Assembly (NCBI GenBank): GCA_013368315.1
Contig: JAACJM010000188.1
Coordinates: 1 to 64,000, forward strand
Direction: 5' to 3'
Source: Tetrapyrgos nigripes
Taxonomy: Eukaryota > Basidiomycota > Agaricomycetes > Agaricales > Campanellaceae
DNA length: 64,000 bases
This document shows, in pieces, positions 41,987 through 52,990 of the stretch. Below the pieces are notes generated by a model. The model had not been told where the DNA came from and made no database searches. It saw nothing but the letters and a program-made list of their open reading frames with translations. The stretch's first letter is position 1, and every line of letters begins with the position of its first letter. Made by a program: the position numbers and the translations under genes.

Positions 41987-43579
41987 ATGTATCCCAGCTC
42001 TCCTGATCGTCTCGCTGCATCTTCTGATCCAGCAGACGGTGAATACAATCCATATGCAGAGCAAATTCGCAATCAATCCTTAACAGAAACCCCACAAGTT
42101 AATCTTAACCACAAGATTGACCCGAGAAGGGCCCAGGACAGAAATCGAGTTGTGCTCGCGTCACACCTAGGCTTTGCGTGCATTATAACACATGCTTATG
42201 GTGTCATTAGTAGAGTGGTCCAAGGAGCTCACCTCATACCTCGCAGTCATTCAATCCGGTTGGCAAGTCCTTATACTCACAGGCTACTAGGAAGTCAAGA
42301 GCTAAGTAAAATTCCAACAGGTTCAGCAGATAGAGGTGGCAACTGGCAGGCGAAAAGGGACTCTCAATTTGGATACCCGTTTTAACGTTATGCTGTGTAA
42401 GTCCCTTACATGTTCCGAAGTCGCTGGCTTAACATACTCAAAAGTGCGCGCGGACCTCCATATCGCTTTTGATAATGATATGTGGTGTCTTCTACCAAGT
42501 GACGACACGCTTCGAAAAATTTTCGAGCTTATTCAACATAACCATAAGCGCTCAGATTCAGACAAACCTAAACAGCTTCTCGAGGTTTGCAAATTTGAGC
42601 AGCATCCTTTGGTGTTCTCATTTGTAATTGATACCTTTTTTGGACAGGAAATTCCGATACCCCAAGATCCGAAGCCAATATACCTCTATCGCTTTACCGC
42701 TCTCCGATACTCGAAGGGAGAAGCCATTCACCGCCGCAAGATTGACTTTTCTCGTACAACAGGTGTTGCATACCGGCCATACCAACATTTTGACGACTAC
42801 ACTGCTCATTTCTTCCCTTTCGACGACACAGACATGCAGAATATAGAATGTCACGTACACCCGTTCTTTGTAGCATACAATTTGGGCATGAAGATGCACC
42901 GACTTTTCCAGGTGGATCCAAAGTTGCATGATGCGCTCATCGGTTTGAGCGAAGCACTCCAGCTTGCTGAAGACATCTACAAAAGCTGTCATAGTATTGG
43001 AGAGGATGAAAATACCGAAGAATTGTCAGAAGCAGAGCAAGGTGCAATTAATGATGACCCATTTCAGTCGAGTGACTATGAAGAGGGATTGTTGGGAAGT
43101 TCCCCAGCTGCTCCGAATCGATCGCTATCTACTGTTCCTCCAGCAGAAACGGGGTCACAGGAGCCGATCGCTCTAAGAGCAGAAATGGATCATTCTAACA
43201 TCCAATCTAAATCTTCGGACTGGAGATTACCACTTGATCTTTCCAAAGTCCAGTATGGGGGCACCTCGCGCATACCTTTCTCCTTCCAAGCCCAAGCTCC
43301 TCCTTCCCCGACACCCAAATCTTCGTCGATGGAGAGTACGAGGACCCTTGGTAGTCTGACTCATGAGCCTTCCAGCTCCTCCTCACGAGTCGCCGGTCCG
43401 AGTCTGAGGGGCTCCGTTGTTTCAATGGGCGAAGATCGAGGAAATCCGGCAAAAAGAAAGCGCTTGAACCAAGGTAAGCATGACGATCATTGATCGGAGA
43501 GTGTTCTACCTTTCAATACTCAAAATACCTTTCCTTTCTTCATATTATTTCAATAGAGAAAAAGCCACTTCGTGATTAA
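41987..43579 (+). CDS. HNH endonuclease-domain (HNH_2-like) protein
   Basis: Exons 41987-42262, 42321-42396, 42445-43473 and 43557-43579 sum to 1404 nt, 467 residues. The HNH core is visible as GAHLIPR, then LDTRFNVML and RADLHIAFDNDMW, giving the expected His, Asn and His. A conserved tail segment (SDDTLRKIFELIQHNHKR, then ECHVHPFFVAYNLG) and a disordered Ser/Pro-rich C-terminus ending in basic KRKRLNQ follow. The first intron uses a GC donor (GCAAGT at 42263). The second intron is 48 nt without stops, so an unspliced frame of 385 residues from 42336 is misleading. Such proteins are abundant and uncharacterised in Agaricomycetes. Start ATG 41987 is the first that keeps the NPYAEQ-type N-terminus, but earlier exons are possible. 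Confidence 0.75.
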
Positions 43580-44279
43580 ATGCTTTGATATGTTAGCTGA
43601 AGGATTGAGTGTATAGCTGTATATGTAATGTACCTGCATGCAAGACAAAGTTGATGTTCATTGTTCAACATGTGTCCCAGGGGGATACCAGAGACGAAAG
43701 AGAAGGAATCTGAAGTAGGCACAAAAGAATTACGAGGCCCTTTAGGCCGAGTTAACTTATGTCGACCCCTCAATTGAGTAGCAAAGGTTCTCACGGGTTC
43801 TAACTTTTACACGCCACCACAGCGCTCCGAAGTACCCGAACTGACGCTCAATACGTCATAGCTCATTTCTGCCTTGCCGCCCACCAACCACGACGAGCTT
43901 CAGGCGTATTTACCTTCCCTCAGCAGCCGTCGCAAGTCCAACTGCCGCTCTCTGAACCACTATGGGCTCCTCCACCCAACGTTCAAGGTGTCATTACAGA
44001 AGATATTAAGCTCTATCTAATTTTTTTAGTCAATTTTACAGTATTACTTACTTATACAATGGGCCTCGTAATTTGCCATGCGAAGCAGTGGCACCTTTCC
44101 CCAGTGACGATGGCGAAGAGCTGTTGGACGAGGAATGAACCGTTGACAACTGAGAAAGCGCACATGGGTACATGAGTTGGTGTAGAGGTATTGGTCACAG
44201 GGATGGGCTAAACAAATGAAGGAAGATGTTTAGGCCAGCATACAAGAGAATACAAAGGAAAGTGAGGAAAATGATATAT

Positions 44280-45110
44280 AGTAAGAAGCTCTCCCAAGCG
44301 AAACTCTACTGACTACAGCCATCTACAAGGCGTTCTTCGATCATCTCAGACGATAGGCTATGTACTACCATAACTCTATGTAACAGGCCTATCCCGTTTA
44401 GGTATATTCCATTTTCCAAGTGAGGTCTATAAACGACCCTACCGAGTTTGCTGTTATTTAGCTTTTTCTTCTTCCTGACTACCATCGTCATACACTTGTA
44501 TATCTCTATTTGCAGAATAGAAAGAGGTCTACACATACGAATCGTCGGAATAAGAGGAAGCATTACACTCTATGAAGCCAGATCCTAGAGAATACAAAGG
44601 AAAGTGTAGGAAAGTGATTTTTGTTAAAAAGTTCACTCAAGTGCAACTCAGCTGGATTGACAGTTCTACAAGGCATTTGTCAATCGTCCCAGACGATAGC
44701 CTATTTACTACGATAACTCTACGAAGCCAGGCGAAGCTCAGCATGCAATAGAATACAAAAGAATGAGCAGAAAAGTAATTTATGTTCAAAAGCTCACTTA
44801 AGCGCAACTCAGCTGACTCCAACCTTCCACAAGGAATTCAGCGATCATCTCAAACGACAGGCTATGTACTGCCTTAATTCTACGAAGCCAGGCGGAGTCA
44901 GCATACAATATAATACAATGGAAAGTGTACCGAAGTGATACAGTGAAAAGCTCACTCAAGCTCAGCTCTGCTGGCTCCAGCCTTCCACAAGGCCTTCGTC
45001 GATCGTCTCAGACGATAGGCTATGTACTGCAATAACTCTACTAAGCCAGGCGAAGTCAGCATACAGTAAATACAAAGAAAAATGTAGAAAAGAGATTTAG
45101 AGTGGAAAGC
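44280..45110. repeat. Diverged tandem array with ~159-bp period
   Basis: Copies begin near 44287, 44630, 44791 and 44949. Each has AGCTCACTCAAG, then CAGCTCTGCTGGCT, CCACAAGGC, ATCGTCTCAGACGATAGGCT, ATGTACTGC.ATAACTCTAC and AAGCCAGGCGAAGTCAGCAT. The CATCTCAGACGATAGGCTA part contains a short palindrome. On the minus strand the last copies read as related hydrophobic peptides (SPGLVELLQYIAYRLRRSTK), so a repeated exon is conceivable but not supported. 43580-44280 has no recognised gene. Confidence 0.75.
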
Positions 45111-45472
45111 CCAATCAAGTGAAGATCTACTGAGCCCTGGATTCTTGGGATTTAGGAGTCGTTGGGGCGGAGGAGAAGAAGGTTGGAGGAAAGATGTTTT
45201 ATTTGACGCTAATAAGGAGGAAGTCTTACTCTTCGGGATTAAATATGAGGTGAGTCGCCTTACATTACGTATTGACATCTTCTGCTCGTATTCCTTGGAC
45301 TTTTTGCCGTCTTCCTGCGTCTCGTTTCCTCAAATCGTCTTCATGTATCGTGCCATGACTGACATCCATCTATAGGCTGTCTACCGCTCTGGAACTAACA
45401 CATATCCTACGTTTTCGAGGCTGTCTACTCCCAGAGTTAGCTTTTCAAGGCCATATTGCTTTGGCCTGGAAT

Positions 45473-45530
45473 CCTACCTCGAATACCACCGGCCTAATGG
45501 CACCATTCGGTGGGTGGTATTCGAGGTAGG
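45473..45530. repeat. Perfect 18-bp hairpin
   Basis: CCTACCTCGAATACCACC (45473-45490) is perfectly inverted at 45513-45530, with a 22-nt loop. The right arm adjoins the BTB-like frame that follows. The outer sequence GCCTGG..GGCAGG continues the symmetry imperfectly. Confidence 0.9.
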
Positions 45531-45543
45531 AAGGCAGGATCCA

Positions 45544-45951
45544 ATGCGCAGAAGAGTGGCGGTGTCTGCTAGAATGAAATCTACCAAATGCGCGTTGCAT
45601 GATTTTCGTGCTTGTCTCCCCTCTCAGATTGTGTTCTTTTCTTCACCAGACTCTATCGAAGACCCTGAGAATGACTGGCTCGGTCTATCCAGCAACGGAG
45701 TTGTATTTGCCATTTGTGGAGAAAACGCCAGAATCAACAGCAAGATCTATGATCCCGCTTCGCCACTGGACTCGGCCAACGATGACCTCGAGTGGCGCAT
45801 ACGCCTCAACGTGCATTCGTCGGTCCTGGACCTCCTTCTCGAGTTTCTGTATAACAGACCGAGAACTAATCTGGAAACAATCCCATTCGAAACTTTGGCC
45901 AAGCTTACAGAGGCTGCTGCGGAGTATAGAGTGCAATCAGCAATAGTCTAG
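45544..45951 (+). pseudogene. BTB/POZ-domain fragment
   Basis: The frame contains a degenerate BTB core ending with SSVLDLLLEFLYNRPRTNLE and then TIPFETLAKLTEAAAEYRVQ, typical of basidiomycete BTB proteins (LLxFxYP..L..L.FE.L..LAEAAEKY). The usual N-terminal segment, with the DxxLxSSD motif, is replaced by SSPDSIEDPENDWLGLSSNG and the protein stops at SAIV. Relatives continue for 150 or more further residues. With a hairpin at its 5' edge and a premature end this is probably a fragment. The ATG at 45544 is the first in frame. Confidence 0.5.
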
Positions 45952-46051
45952 TGGTGCTGAAGTTAGCGAGATCATCATCTCGGAGCATCTGTAAGGCGTA
46001 GCGAAGCCGCAAGCTGTGTTCTTCAAGTGTTCTTTTTCCTGAGCGCGATGT

Positions 46052-46330
46052 TCAGACATCTATCGAGTGTTGAGGCTTCATCGGCAGATTGTCTATCATT
46101 TTGGTCGTCATCCAGTTTGATGAAGCGACGGGGCGAGGTATTCTTGATCGTTGGCTTGTATTGGAAGATATGGACGGACGTCGACTTGGGCCAACAGTAG
46201 AGGTTGAAGGCATTATTCCTCGATGAGAATAGGTGTTCTGAGTCGAAGTGTTGAAGGGGGTTGCAGGAGGAGCTGAGTGGAATGGCAATTCTTCGAGTTC
46301 ACGAAGGATTGCAACGGTGCGAGACTGAGT
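46052..46330 (-). CDS. Unidentified Ser/Pro-rich exon
   Basis: The minus-strand frame from about 46330 reads RTVAILRELEELPFHSAPPA, then Ser/Pro/Arg-rich sequence with SRRPSISSNTSQRSRIPR, and stops at 46052. It looks like the disordered C-terminal exon of a protein with a short helical segment. No upstream exon could be joined with confidence; the coiled-coil frame at 46906-47508 on the same strand is a candidate but ends in its own stop. 46330-46900 has nothing recognised. Confidence 0.3.
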   Translation of the reverse strand, partial: TQSRTVAILRELEELPFHSAPPATPFNTSTQNTYSHRGIMPSTSTVGPSRRPSISSNTSQRSRIPRPVASSNWMTTKMIDNLPMKPQHSIDV

Positions 46331-46905
46331 TGTGCGTTGAGAAGCTATACTTAAGATAAGTATTGGTGAGCATCACGACAACGAGGATGACATCAAAACC
46401 CGCAGAGGTAGTGGATTCTGGAGCTCACAGTCCTTTGGCTCCCGATACCTATCCAATCCTGTCTCGAGTTGGCGCAAAGGCTACGGAAGGCCTGGTGGTA
46501 GAGAAAGAAGGAAGGATTGTGCAGTAGGAGAAGTATACCATGAAGGACACACGTCTGATTCCTGGACAACAACGTCGGCGAATGGTACTCAAGAGAAGTT
46601 GGACTTGTGTCATTGAGTTATCCGATGGTACGTTTCCCTATCGTTCTCGTTTCCTTTCCTTCCTTTTTTCTTTTTCTTTTTCCTTCAACTAGAGAGGTGA
46701 CGCTGACGTAGTGTGATTACTGAGAGGAAATTGTAGAGCAAGATTCTGGTTTCGTACAAAGCATGATAGGGTTGTCATTTTGAGGCATTGTAGCAAAGTG
46801 ATCACAGAATATATACATAGGACGTCAAATCCAAGCAGCAAGAAACGAGTGAACTCTGAAAGTCCGGATAATGTAGTTCGAACGCGGTCTCTAGAGACGC
46901 GTGAG

Positions 46906-47508
46906 TTACCATCTATATCTGCATAATATCACCTTGAAAACCAAGAAGCAGTTGAGCAAGGGGAGATACTCGAACAGAAGGATCGCGTACCAGTAGATCA
47001 AAGCCCTTCGACAGTCGTCAAGTTGTCTCTGTAAACCTTCCACCTTCCGTTCGAGCTCAGCGACCCTCTCAGACCCCAGCTGCGCTTCATATCTCAAAAT
47101 CCCAAGCTGATATTCTAAGACCTTGGCCTTGTTTTCAGCCATCGCCGCCTGTTCCCTCTCTTTCACTGCCTTTTCCCTCTCCTTCTTGTATTTCCCCTCT
47201 AAAGCTTGGACCTTGGCTTCGCATGCTAGACGTTTCTGCACAAGACGTGCTCCTTGAGGAGACGTGGGGCTGATTTCCATTTCTAGAAACGAGTTGCGAT
47301 GAAACGAATTGGGTTGGATTGGACGTGTATGGTTCTGGATAGACGTGGTCTGTGGATAAGGGAGATATTGAATGTACGTGGTCACATGGGGCCCATGAAA
47401 CAAGAGGGGCCCGAGGGCGTCTCCATTTTGAAATGGCGGGAAAGCCCATAACGAGGGCTGGAGAGTAGAGGTGTAGAAAGGCCAGGGCGGGTCGGCAGCT
47501 GCAGCCAT
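46906..47508 (-). CDS. Hypothetical coiled-coil protein, 200 residues
   Basis: A single ATG-initiated frame encodes an aromatic/proline-rich N-terminus (about 1-75), then a long charged helix from about residue 85 to 170 (RLACEAKVQALEGKYKKERE and EAQLGSERVAELERKVEGLQ, with heptad spacing), then a hydrophobic C-terminus (IYWYAILLFEYLPLLNCFLV) that could be a membrane anchor. Codon structure and the regular heptads support a real gene. The family is not recognised. The hydrophobic tail might instead be read-through into an intron after LDDCRRAL. Confidence 0.5.
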   Translation of the reverse strand: MAAAADPPWPFYTSTLQPSLWAFPPFQNGDALGPLLFHGPHVTTYIQYLPYPQTTSIQNHTRPIQPNSFHRNSFLEMEISPTSPQGARLVQKRLACEAKVQALEGKYKKEREKAVKEREQAAMAENKAKVLEYQLGILRYEAQLGSERVAELERKVEGLQRQLDDCRRALIYWYAILLFEYLPLLNCFLVFKVILCRYRW

Positions 47509-48029
47509 TGGATGTTGGCGGTCAAAGTCAGAGCAACAGATTTTACATAAGCGAATTGTCCTAAGCGAAATGAATTGTCGAAAGTACCAGAACTAAATGC
47601 CCGGTGGAACGGAGGAGAGCCACTATGGTCAGATTTTCTCGACTGAAGGTATGAAAACTGTGCTGTAAAGCACGTCCTTGCAGTCGAGATGGAGAAGAGC
47701 CAGGCAGGTCCATTGACTACTATCGATGACATCACCACGATGGAGGGATTTCGCCAAGATTTCGCTTACCATCACCCTCTCCACCGCCTCTATAGGACCG
47801 TGAATGTCAAGAAGAGGACTGTCAATGTTGGACAGCAAAAATGACCTAGCGGGTGAGTAGCAATCTAACTACTTCTACTACATCGATTTCTCAATGGTAG
47901 CTGTCCGACTTTTTGTACCCTCTCTCTTCGGTGCTTCTCCAACCATCCAAACGACTACAAATCTAGGTTCACGGCCCCGACCAAGCCCCAATGAATGTCC
48001 TCAACGCACCCTTCCTACCTCCTAACCAT

Positions 48030-49342
48030 CCTATATTACTTCACAGTGCTAGCTATTGTGAACTTTGTACGCTACCTCAAGGATCTCTCTGCAATATGGG
48101 ATTTTCTTTTGGGAGAGAGAGGTTCAGAATTGTTCCTAGTGTATATCTTTTGGACCGTCCTTACAAATATAATCTTGACGACTATGATAGGTCCACACTT
48201 TCTCTATCTGTCGCTACAAAATTATTGATTAGATGTCGGTTCTGTGTGCAGCTGGTCGCATTTTCTATATCAGTCATCAAGCCATGGTTGGTCTGGGAAA
48301 ATCCACCATTAATACGGTATGCAAGACGGCCATTGCAATAATGTACGTGTTCGTTAGTCGAAATTCTGTAGATTACTGGCTCACGTCCTCTATTCTTTCG
48401 GTCCTCCTACTTCCGTAGTCTCGAGTCAGGCTTGATATACCCACTGGCATTACTCATTTATGCTGCGGGAGTGTTGATGCTCTTGAAGATTCCTGACATT
48501 ACTGCTGCGATCCCATCCTCTATAACTTCCACAAAATTAAATGAAATGAACCTTGTCTCAAAAGTAATGCAGTATGTCCTCAATCAGTTTGCTGTAAGTA
48601 TTTACCGTGTCATGGATTCCAAATTTTACATGTATTTTTGCCTAGGGAATTGCTCCGACGCTGATTATAGTACGCACTGGACTAGGAGTTAGCGTCGAAA
48701 ATGTCGAACATACGATTGAAAATTTTCGTGCCGCCACCTTTCCAGCCAGTAGTAGCAGTACAATTGACCTTGAACCATCGCCTACAGCCTCTTAGGGTTA
48801 CTCCTCGATCCTCGTTGAGAAGACATGATTCGAGGCTACGCGGAGATGTTGAGGTCTCATATGTAGGTCGCGTTTAGTCTTCTAGGAAGCCGCGGGCTGC
48901 GTTCAGAATCGTTGTCTCAGCACTTCTTGCATGTTTGTAACCTTCTTTATGTATCAAATGATAAATAACATATATTCCGGTATATCGATGCATTCACCAG
49001 ACCCTTCACCCTCCTTCACCCCAAAGATATGTATGTAAATCAGTGATAAAACTATCCCCTCCCTGTCCCTCCCGCGCGCACCAACTACTGCGGTACAGGT
49101 AGATTCTCCTTCTCTTTCAAGATCTTCCCATTCCCTTTCTTCTCGGTACTCTTGGCCACTCCTTTTCCCACCCGCCTTGTCATCGCCAAATGAACACATC
49201 TCCCTCGAAGCTCAAGTCGCCTACATGTAAGTGATCCCCTAGTGCCTGGCACTGTCGGGAGCACCTGCTATTGCTTTGCTCCGACTCCACTTCAAATTTG
49301 AGAAAAAAACTGGGAAGTAGGACATACGGGGCCACAAACACC
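48030..49342 (-). repeat. Right arm of the 1.3-kb inverted duplication
   Basis: Reverse complement of 7183-8494 with scattered single-base differences (for example GAGAGAG against GAGACAG near 48118). The breakpoint at 48030 abuts unrelated DNA, CAACGCACCCTTCCTACCTC, and that at 49342 abuts a TACTAC microsatellite followed by TATATATA. No target duplication is evident. Confidence 0.9.
48047..48795 (+). pseudogene. 5'-truncated copy of the seven-transmembrane gene (paralog B)
   Basis: The exons AIVNFVRYLKDLSAIWDF, AGRIFYISHQAMVGLG, LESGLIYPLALLIYAAGVLM and GIAPTLIIVRTGLG are present with their introns and the same stop (48793-48795). Everything 5' of the intron breakpoint is missing, so the copy lacks the N-terminal membrane segments and a start. 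It is presumably non-functional, though the exons themselves remain open. Confidence 0.75.
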
Positions 49343-49359
49343 TACTACTACTACTACTA

Positions 49360-49640
49360 TATATATAGGTTAGCTCCGATGATGGACATCGTTGAATTTT
49401 TTTACTCAACCCCTTATTTCTCGAGAACTGCTGATCGGATCCCCTTAAAAATTGCAGATTCGGATTCCCAGGCATTGAAAGGTGTGAGCGCTAGGAGAAG
49501 GAGTCTGGGAGTCGATTTTTTACGTTATGTATTTGTATATCAAAAAGCTATTTTTTTTTGGACAGTTTTCCTTATATCTTGAGAACGGCTGATCCAATTT
49601 CCTTAAAAGTTGAATATTCGGATTTCTATGCATTAAATCC
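49360..49640. repeat. Two diverged copies of a dispersed motif
   Basis: GAGAACTGCTGATCGGATCC then CCTTAAAAATTGCAGATTCG then GATTCCCAGGCATT (about 49430-49480) recurs as GAGAACGGCTGATCCAATTT then CCTTAAAAGTTGAATATTCG (about 49580-49630). Diverged, inverted copies are at 61316-61560. No gene is recognised from 49640 to 50240. Confidence 0.6.
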
Positions 49641-50244
49641 ATAAAACTAAGTCCCCAACTCTGACCCCAACCAATGTCCTCGCTGAGCAATATCAAAACT
49701 TGTATTTTCCCAAATGCGAAAATCTTTCTGCACATAAGTTTTGACTGTATTTGCAGTAGAAAAACCTAAAATAATACATATAGATCACATCTTTATGGCT
49801 GGATTCCTTCACCAATCGATTCGGAATGGCTGAAAACATATATCATCAAAATTGCGATCATAACGGCTGATCAGGAAGCTCAGAACACGAGGGAGAGGTC
49901 ACTTTTTGTACTTAAGCAGCTCTGTAGCACGACGGTGACCCTCAGATGTGATTTTGGGCTCGATCGGATGCCACCATTGTCTCCGGAACATAAAAAAACA
50001 TATATTTACAGTCTGCGATTTTTCAACGGTCCAATGTGCTACAAATAACAGGGGAAAGGGTGGTGATCGTGTTTCTAGTGCTGGTGTGATGAGAATAAGA
50101 GTGGTAGGGGTATCTCTGGTAGGTTTGGCCAATTGGCTGCTAAAAATATTTGCGGAATCCGTTAGGGACGCCATATTGTGGACAAGGATTTCACGGCTTG
50201 GTCTGGCGCGGAACTGAGGTCTGACATTAGACCGCATGGTCATA

Positions 50245-50520
50245 CTGTACTATTTCAATCAATTCGCGAGTCACGCGTCACGGCCCCCAAAAATTCGCAA
50301 ATTTTCCCGAGCAGTCCGTTGTCACGGAGGCCCATTCGCGAAAGGGACAACCAAACGGTCACTAAAAATCTACCAAAAATGGCTAGAAACAGGTCAAAAA
50401 TTCGCGAAATTCGCGAAAAATTTCCTGTGTCACAGGTCACTCAGCTAGAATCGCAAAAAAAAATTTCGCGAGACGGGGTCACAGTCACAACCCCGTCGCG
50501 AATTGATTGAGATAGTACAG
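50245..50520. mobile_element. Tc1/mariner-type MITE, 276 bp, TA-flanked
   Basis: The 25-bp terminal inverted repeats (50245-50269 and 50496-50520) start CTGTACTATTTCAATCAATT and differ at one base. The element is flanked by TA on both sides (50243-50244 and 50521-50522), the duplication typical of Tc1/mariner elements. The interior has repeated TTCGCGAA motifs and no coding capacity. Confidence 0.85.
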
Positions 50521-51594
50521 TATTACGGTTTGAGGTCTTCCTAGGTGCCTGAGCCTTGTGGATGTGTGCGTTCGGGATTTGACATTTGGATTTGGGGTTT
50601 AGACGTGCACGGACCATGCACTACGTTCAGACGCGGAATTGGCGCTGTGGGCGCTCGTTCGGACTTTTCCGAGCCTGCACAGCAAAGCCAAACAACAAAA
50701 CCGGCTTGCTCTTCACCGCCCACAGCGTCAACGCCGCCCTTTTCCTCAAGCCCAAGCACTGATCTGCAAGAAAAGAACACCACACGAAACCCTATGTGAC
50801 AAAGGCTCAATGTGATGATCTCTCGGCCAGGGGTGGTGTGCTGGGATCTCGTGAATGTAGGGACAACTAGGGACAATAGACAGAAGTGGGCACTGAGGAC
50901 GACGAACTGGGAAAGTACTGTGAGAATGGAAATACCAGCTGAGTGGCAGCTGGGGTCGATGACTCGGAAAGCCTGGAAACTAACGCAGAGGACAAGACAT
51001 TGTATTGGGGGTGTAGATACAGTAGTTATACTAATTCTACAAAATGATCAGATCCTAAACATGAGTGTAAAACATGTGTCTACTGAATTGAGTATCAAAT
51101 CTCCAGATCAAGGAAGGAACTAGTGAAACGGAGATAAGTAAAACTGTAAGTAAAGCTGTGAAGAGTAAAATGAATGAAATACTTGAAACTGGTCAAGGCG
51201 AGCTCAATTGAAAACCATGTAACTAAAGTAGTAACCAAAAATCGGTACTACAGCACAACACCAACTTCATAAACGGGTATCCAGTAGACAGCAGTCTCTG
51301 GATACCCACCAATAGACTTCAGTCTCTGGTAACTTGGTTAGGACCTCAAGCTTCTACTTACTCGTCTTCCTCTCTGCACTACCACCTTCCAATTGGCTCT
51401 CTGCCCATTCAAATCGTCTCCAAGCCTCAAGAACTTCAACTTTGAACACTTAGAATCATTTCCCGCCAAATCATCAACTCAGGCGGCCAAACCCAAATTC
51501 ATGAAGTTCAGCATCCCTCCTCCTCCTCAACTTGTACATCTTTCTGCTTGGCCGTTCCCTCTATCCAGGTGTAATCTTTCATTTTCAGGTCCCT

Positions 51595-51830
51595 AGAACC
51601 CGATTCAAATGCGCTCAGGTCCTCATCCATTGCCGTTCTCGCTGTGAGGCAACCCGCGCTCTGTGGTACCATATATTCTATTCGGATTAAGACCCAGGTG
51701 AGTCTTAAATTTCTACCGGTATTCTATATCAATGCTAACAAAGGCTCTCTGAACGTTGTTTTAATCCTCCTCCTTCTCCGCTTCTCCACCTTCACCACCT
51801 CCAACCCGTCTTCTTGAAATACCTTCAACG
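51595..51830 (+). repeat. Copy of the GTTCTCGCTGTGAG dispersed repeat
   Basis: TCATCCATTGCCGTTCTCGC, TGTGAGGCAACCCGCGCTCT, GTGGTACCATA, ATTCTATTCGGATTAAGACC and CAGGTGAGTCTTAAATTTC match, in the same order, the minus strand of 56110-56020 and 56395-56290. The CAGGTGAGT looks like a splice donor, so the repeat may derive from a transcribed gene. 50540-51590 and 51830-52180 show no gene I can name (small frames at 50545 and 51393 are unsupported). Confidence 0.6.
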
Positions 51831-52189
51831 CTGGCCCAACCATCCGACACGTCGCCTTTTATAGGCCTCAAACATACTTATGCAGATCCGCTGAGGGATG
51901 GAGAAGTAGGACGCCGGTTTCTCAAGTAGTGGATATGGTGGGCGAATGGGTTAGTGGGTAGTCTTGCAAGTGGGAATGGAATATAGGATGAGCAGGGGGA
52001 ATTATGGGTTAAACTTCCACAACAGGTACACATTTTCCCCTCATTTCCTTTCTTTTCTCAGTCTATTCTAACGTTTTAAGACCCTCCGAATCCATTGGCG
52101 TCGACGCTGAGGCAACGCTACGCCGCTTTCTTGAGTTATGACGACCTTCTCCTCCTCTCTTGTATCAACAGCACCTTCCCTCGCCCCAT

Positions 52190-52990
52190 GGTTCAAATTT
52201 CGACATGTTGGACTCAATTCCAAGGTTATTAATTAAACCTTCCAGACACGATGGGCATGGTTTCGAACGCGTCGCACGTCGTCCGCGTTCGATATGGACG
52301 CTTTTCGGTTTTTGGATATATGGAGAGGGCATAACTTCGGAACGCCAGGTGCGTTCGCTTTTTCTTTTGATATATTCGTATTCTCCTCCTTAAGACGATT
52401 CTCTAGCATCTCCAAGTTGCCCCATTCTCTCAATTTTTCGTCTACTTACAACATCCTCTCCTCCCCTTTTCATACCGCCTTTACCACCTTCATTCCATCG
52501 CCTATCACGTTCCCTCAGCCTGATTGTACGCTATAGGACCCTCCAAATCGACTGGAGTCCACGCTGAGGACCTCCGACGCCACATTCATTTCTTATGGGT
52601 ACCTTCTCCCCATCCCCCTTCTGCCCTCCACCCTCGCCTCCTTGTCCAAATTCTTTGACCCCGGGCTCGATTCTGGCGTATTTAACCCCTCCGAACACGA
52701 TGGTGATGCTTATGAGTTTGTACGACGTTGATCGCGTTCGCTATGACGGAATTTTGGGTTTGGGCAAGTTTGTTGGGGCCATAGCTTTGGAACGCCGGGT
52801 GCGTTCGCTTTATTTATTATATATTCGTATCCTACTCATCATGAAAATACTCTAACACCCCCAACTTGCCTCGTTCTCTCAAGATCGCATCGACCTACAA
52901 CCCCCTCTCCTCCCTCTCTCACACCGCCTCTACTACCTTCATTCCTCTACCTATCATGTTCCCCGAACCCAATCATATGTTATAGGACTC
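52190..52990 (-). repeat. Inverted copies of the AATAACCC dispersed repeat
   Basis: Two units lie in reverse orientation relative to those at 219-905. The signature GGTTTCGAACGCGTCGCACG, AACGCCAGGTGCGTTCGCTT and TATATTCGTA is seen at about 52256-52380, and TATTTAACCCCTCCGAACAC, GATGGTGATG and AACGCCGGGTGCGTTCGCTT at about 52679-52815. From 53000 to 53230 there are two TGACGAC.AAGTCGTCAGAGT motifs of the short-palindrome type. Confidence 0.65.

Noticed and set aside
42336..43493. A single-exon 385-residue protein
   Set aside because: It contains a 48-nt in-phase intron (42397-42444) with GTAAGT and AG borders; removing it restores the HNH core, and earlier and later exons join it in phase.
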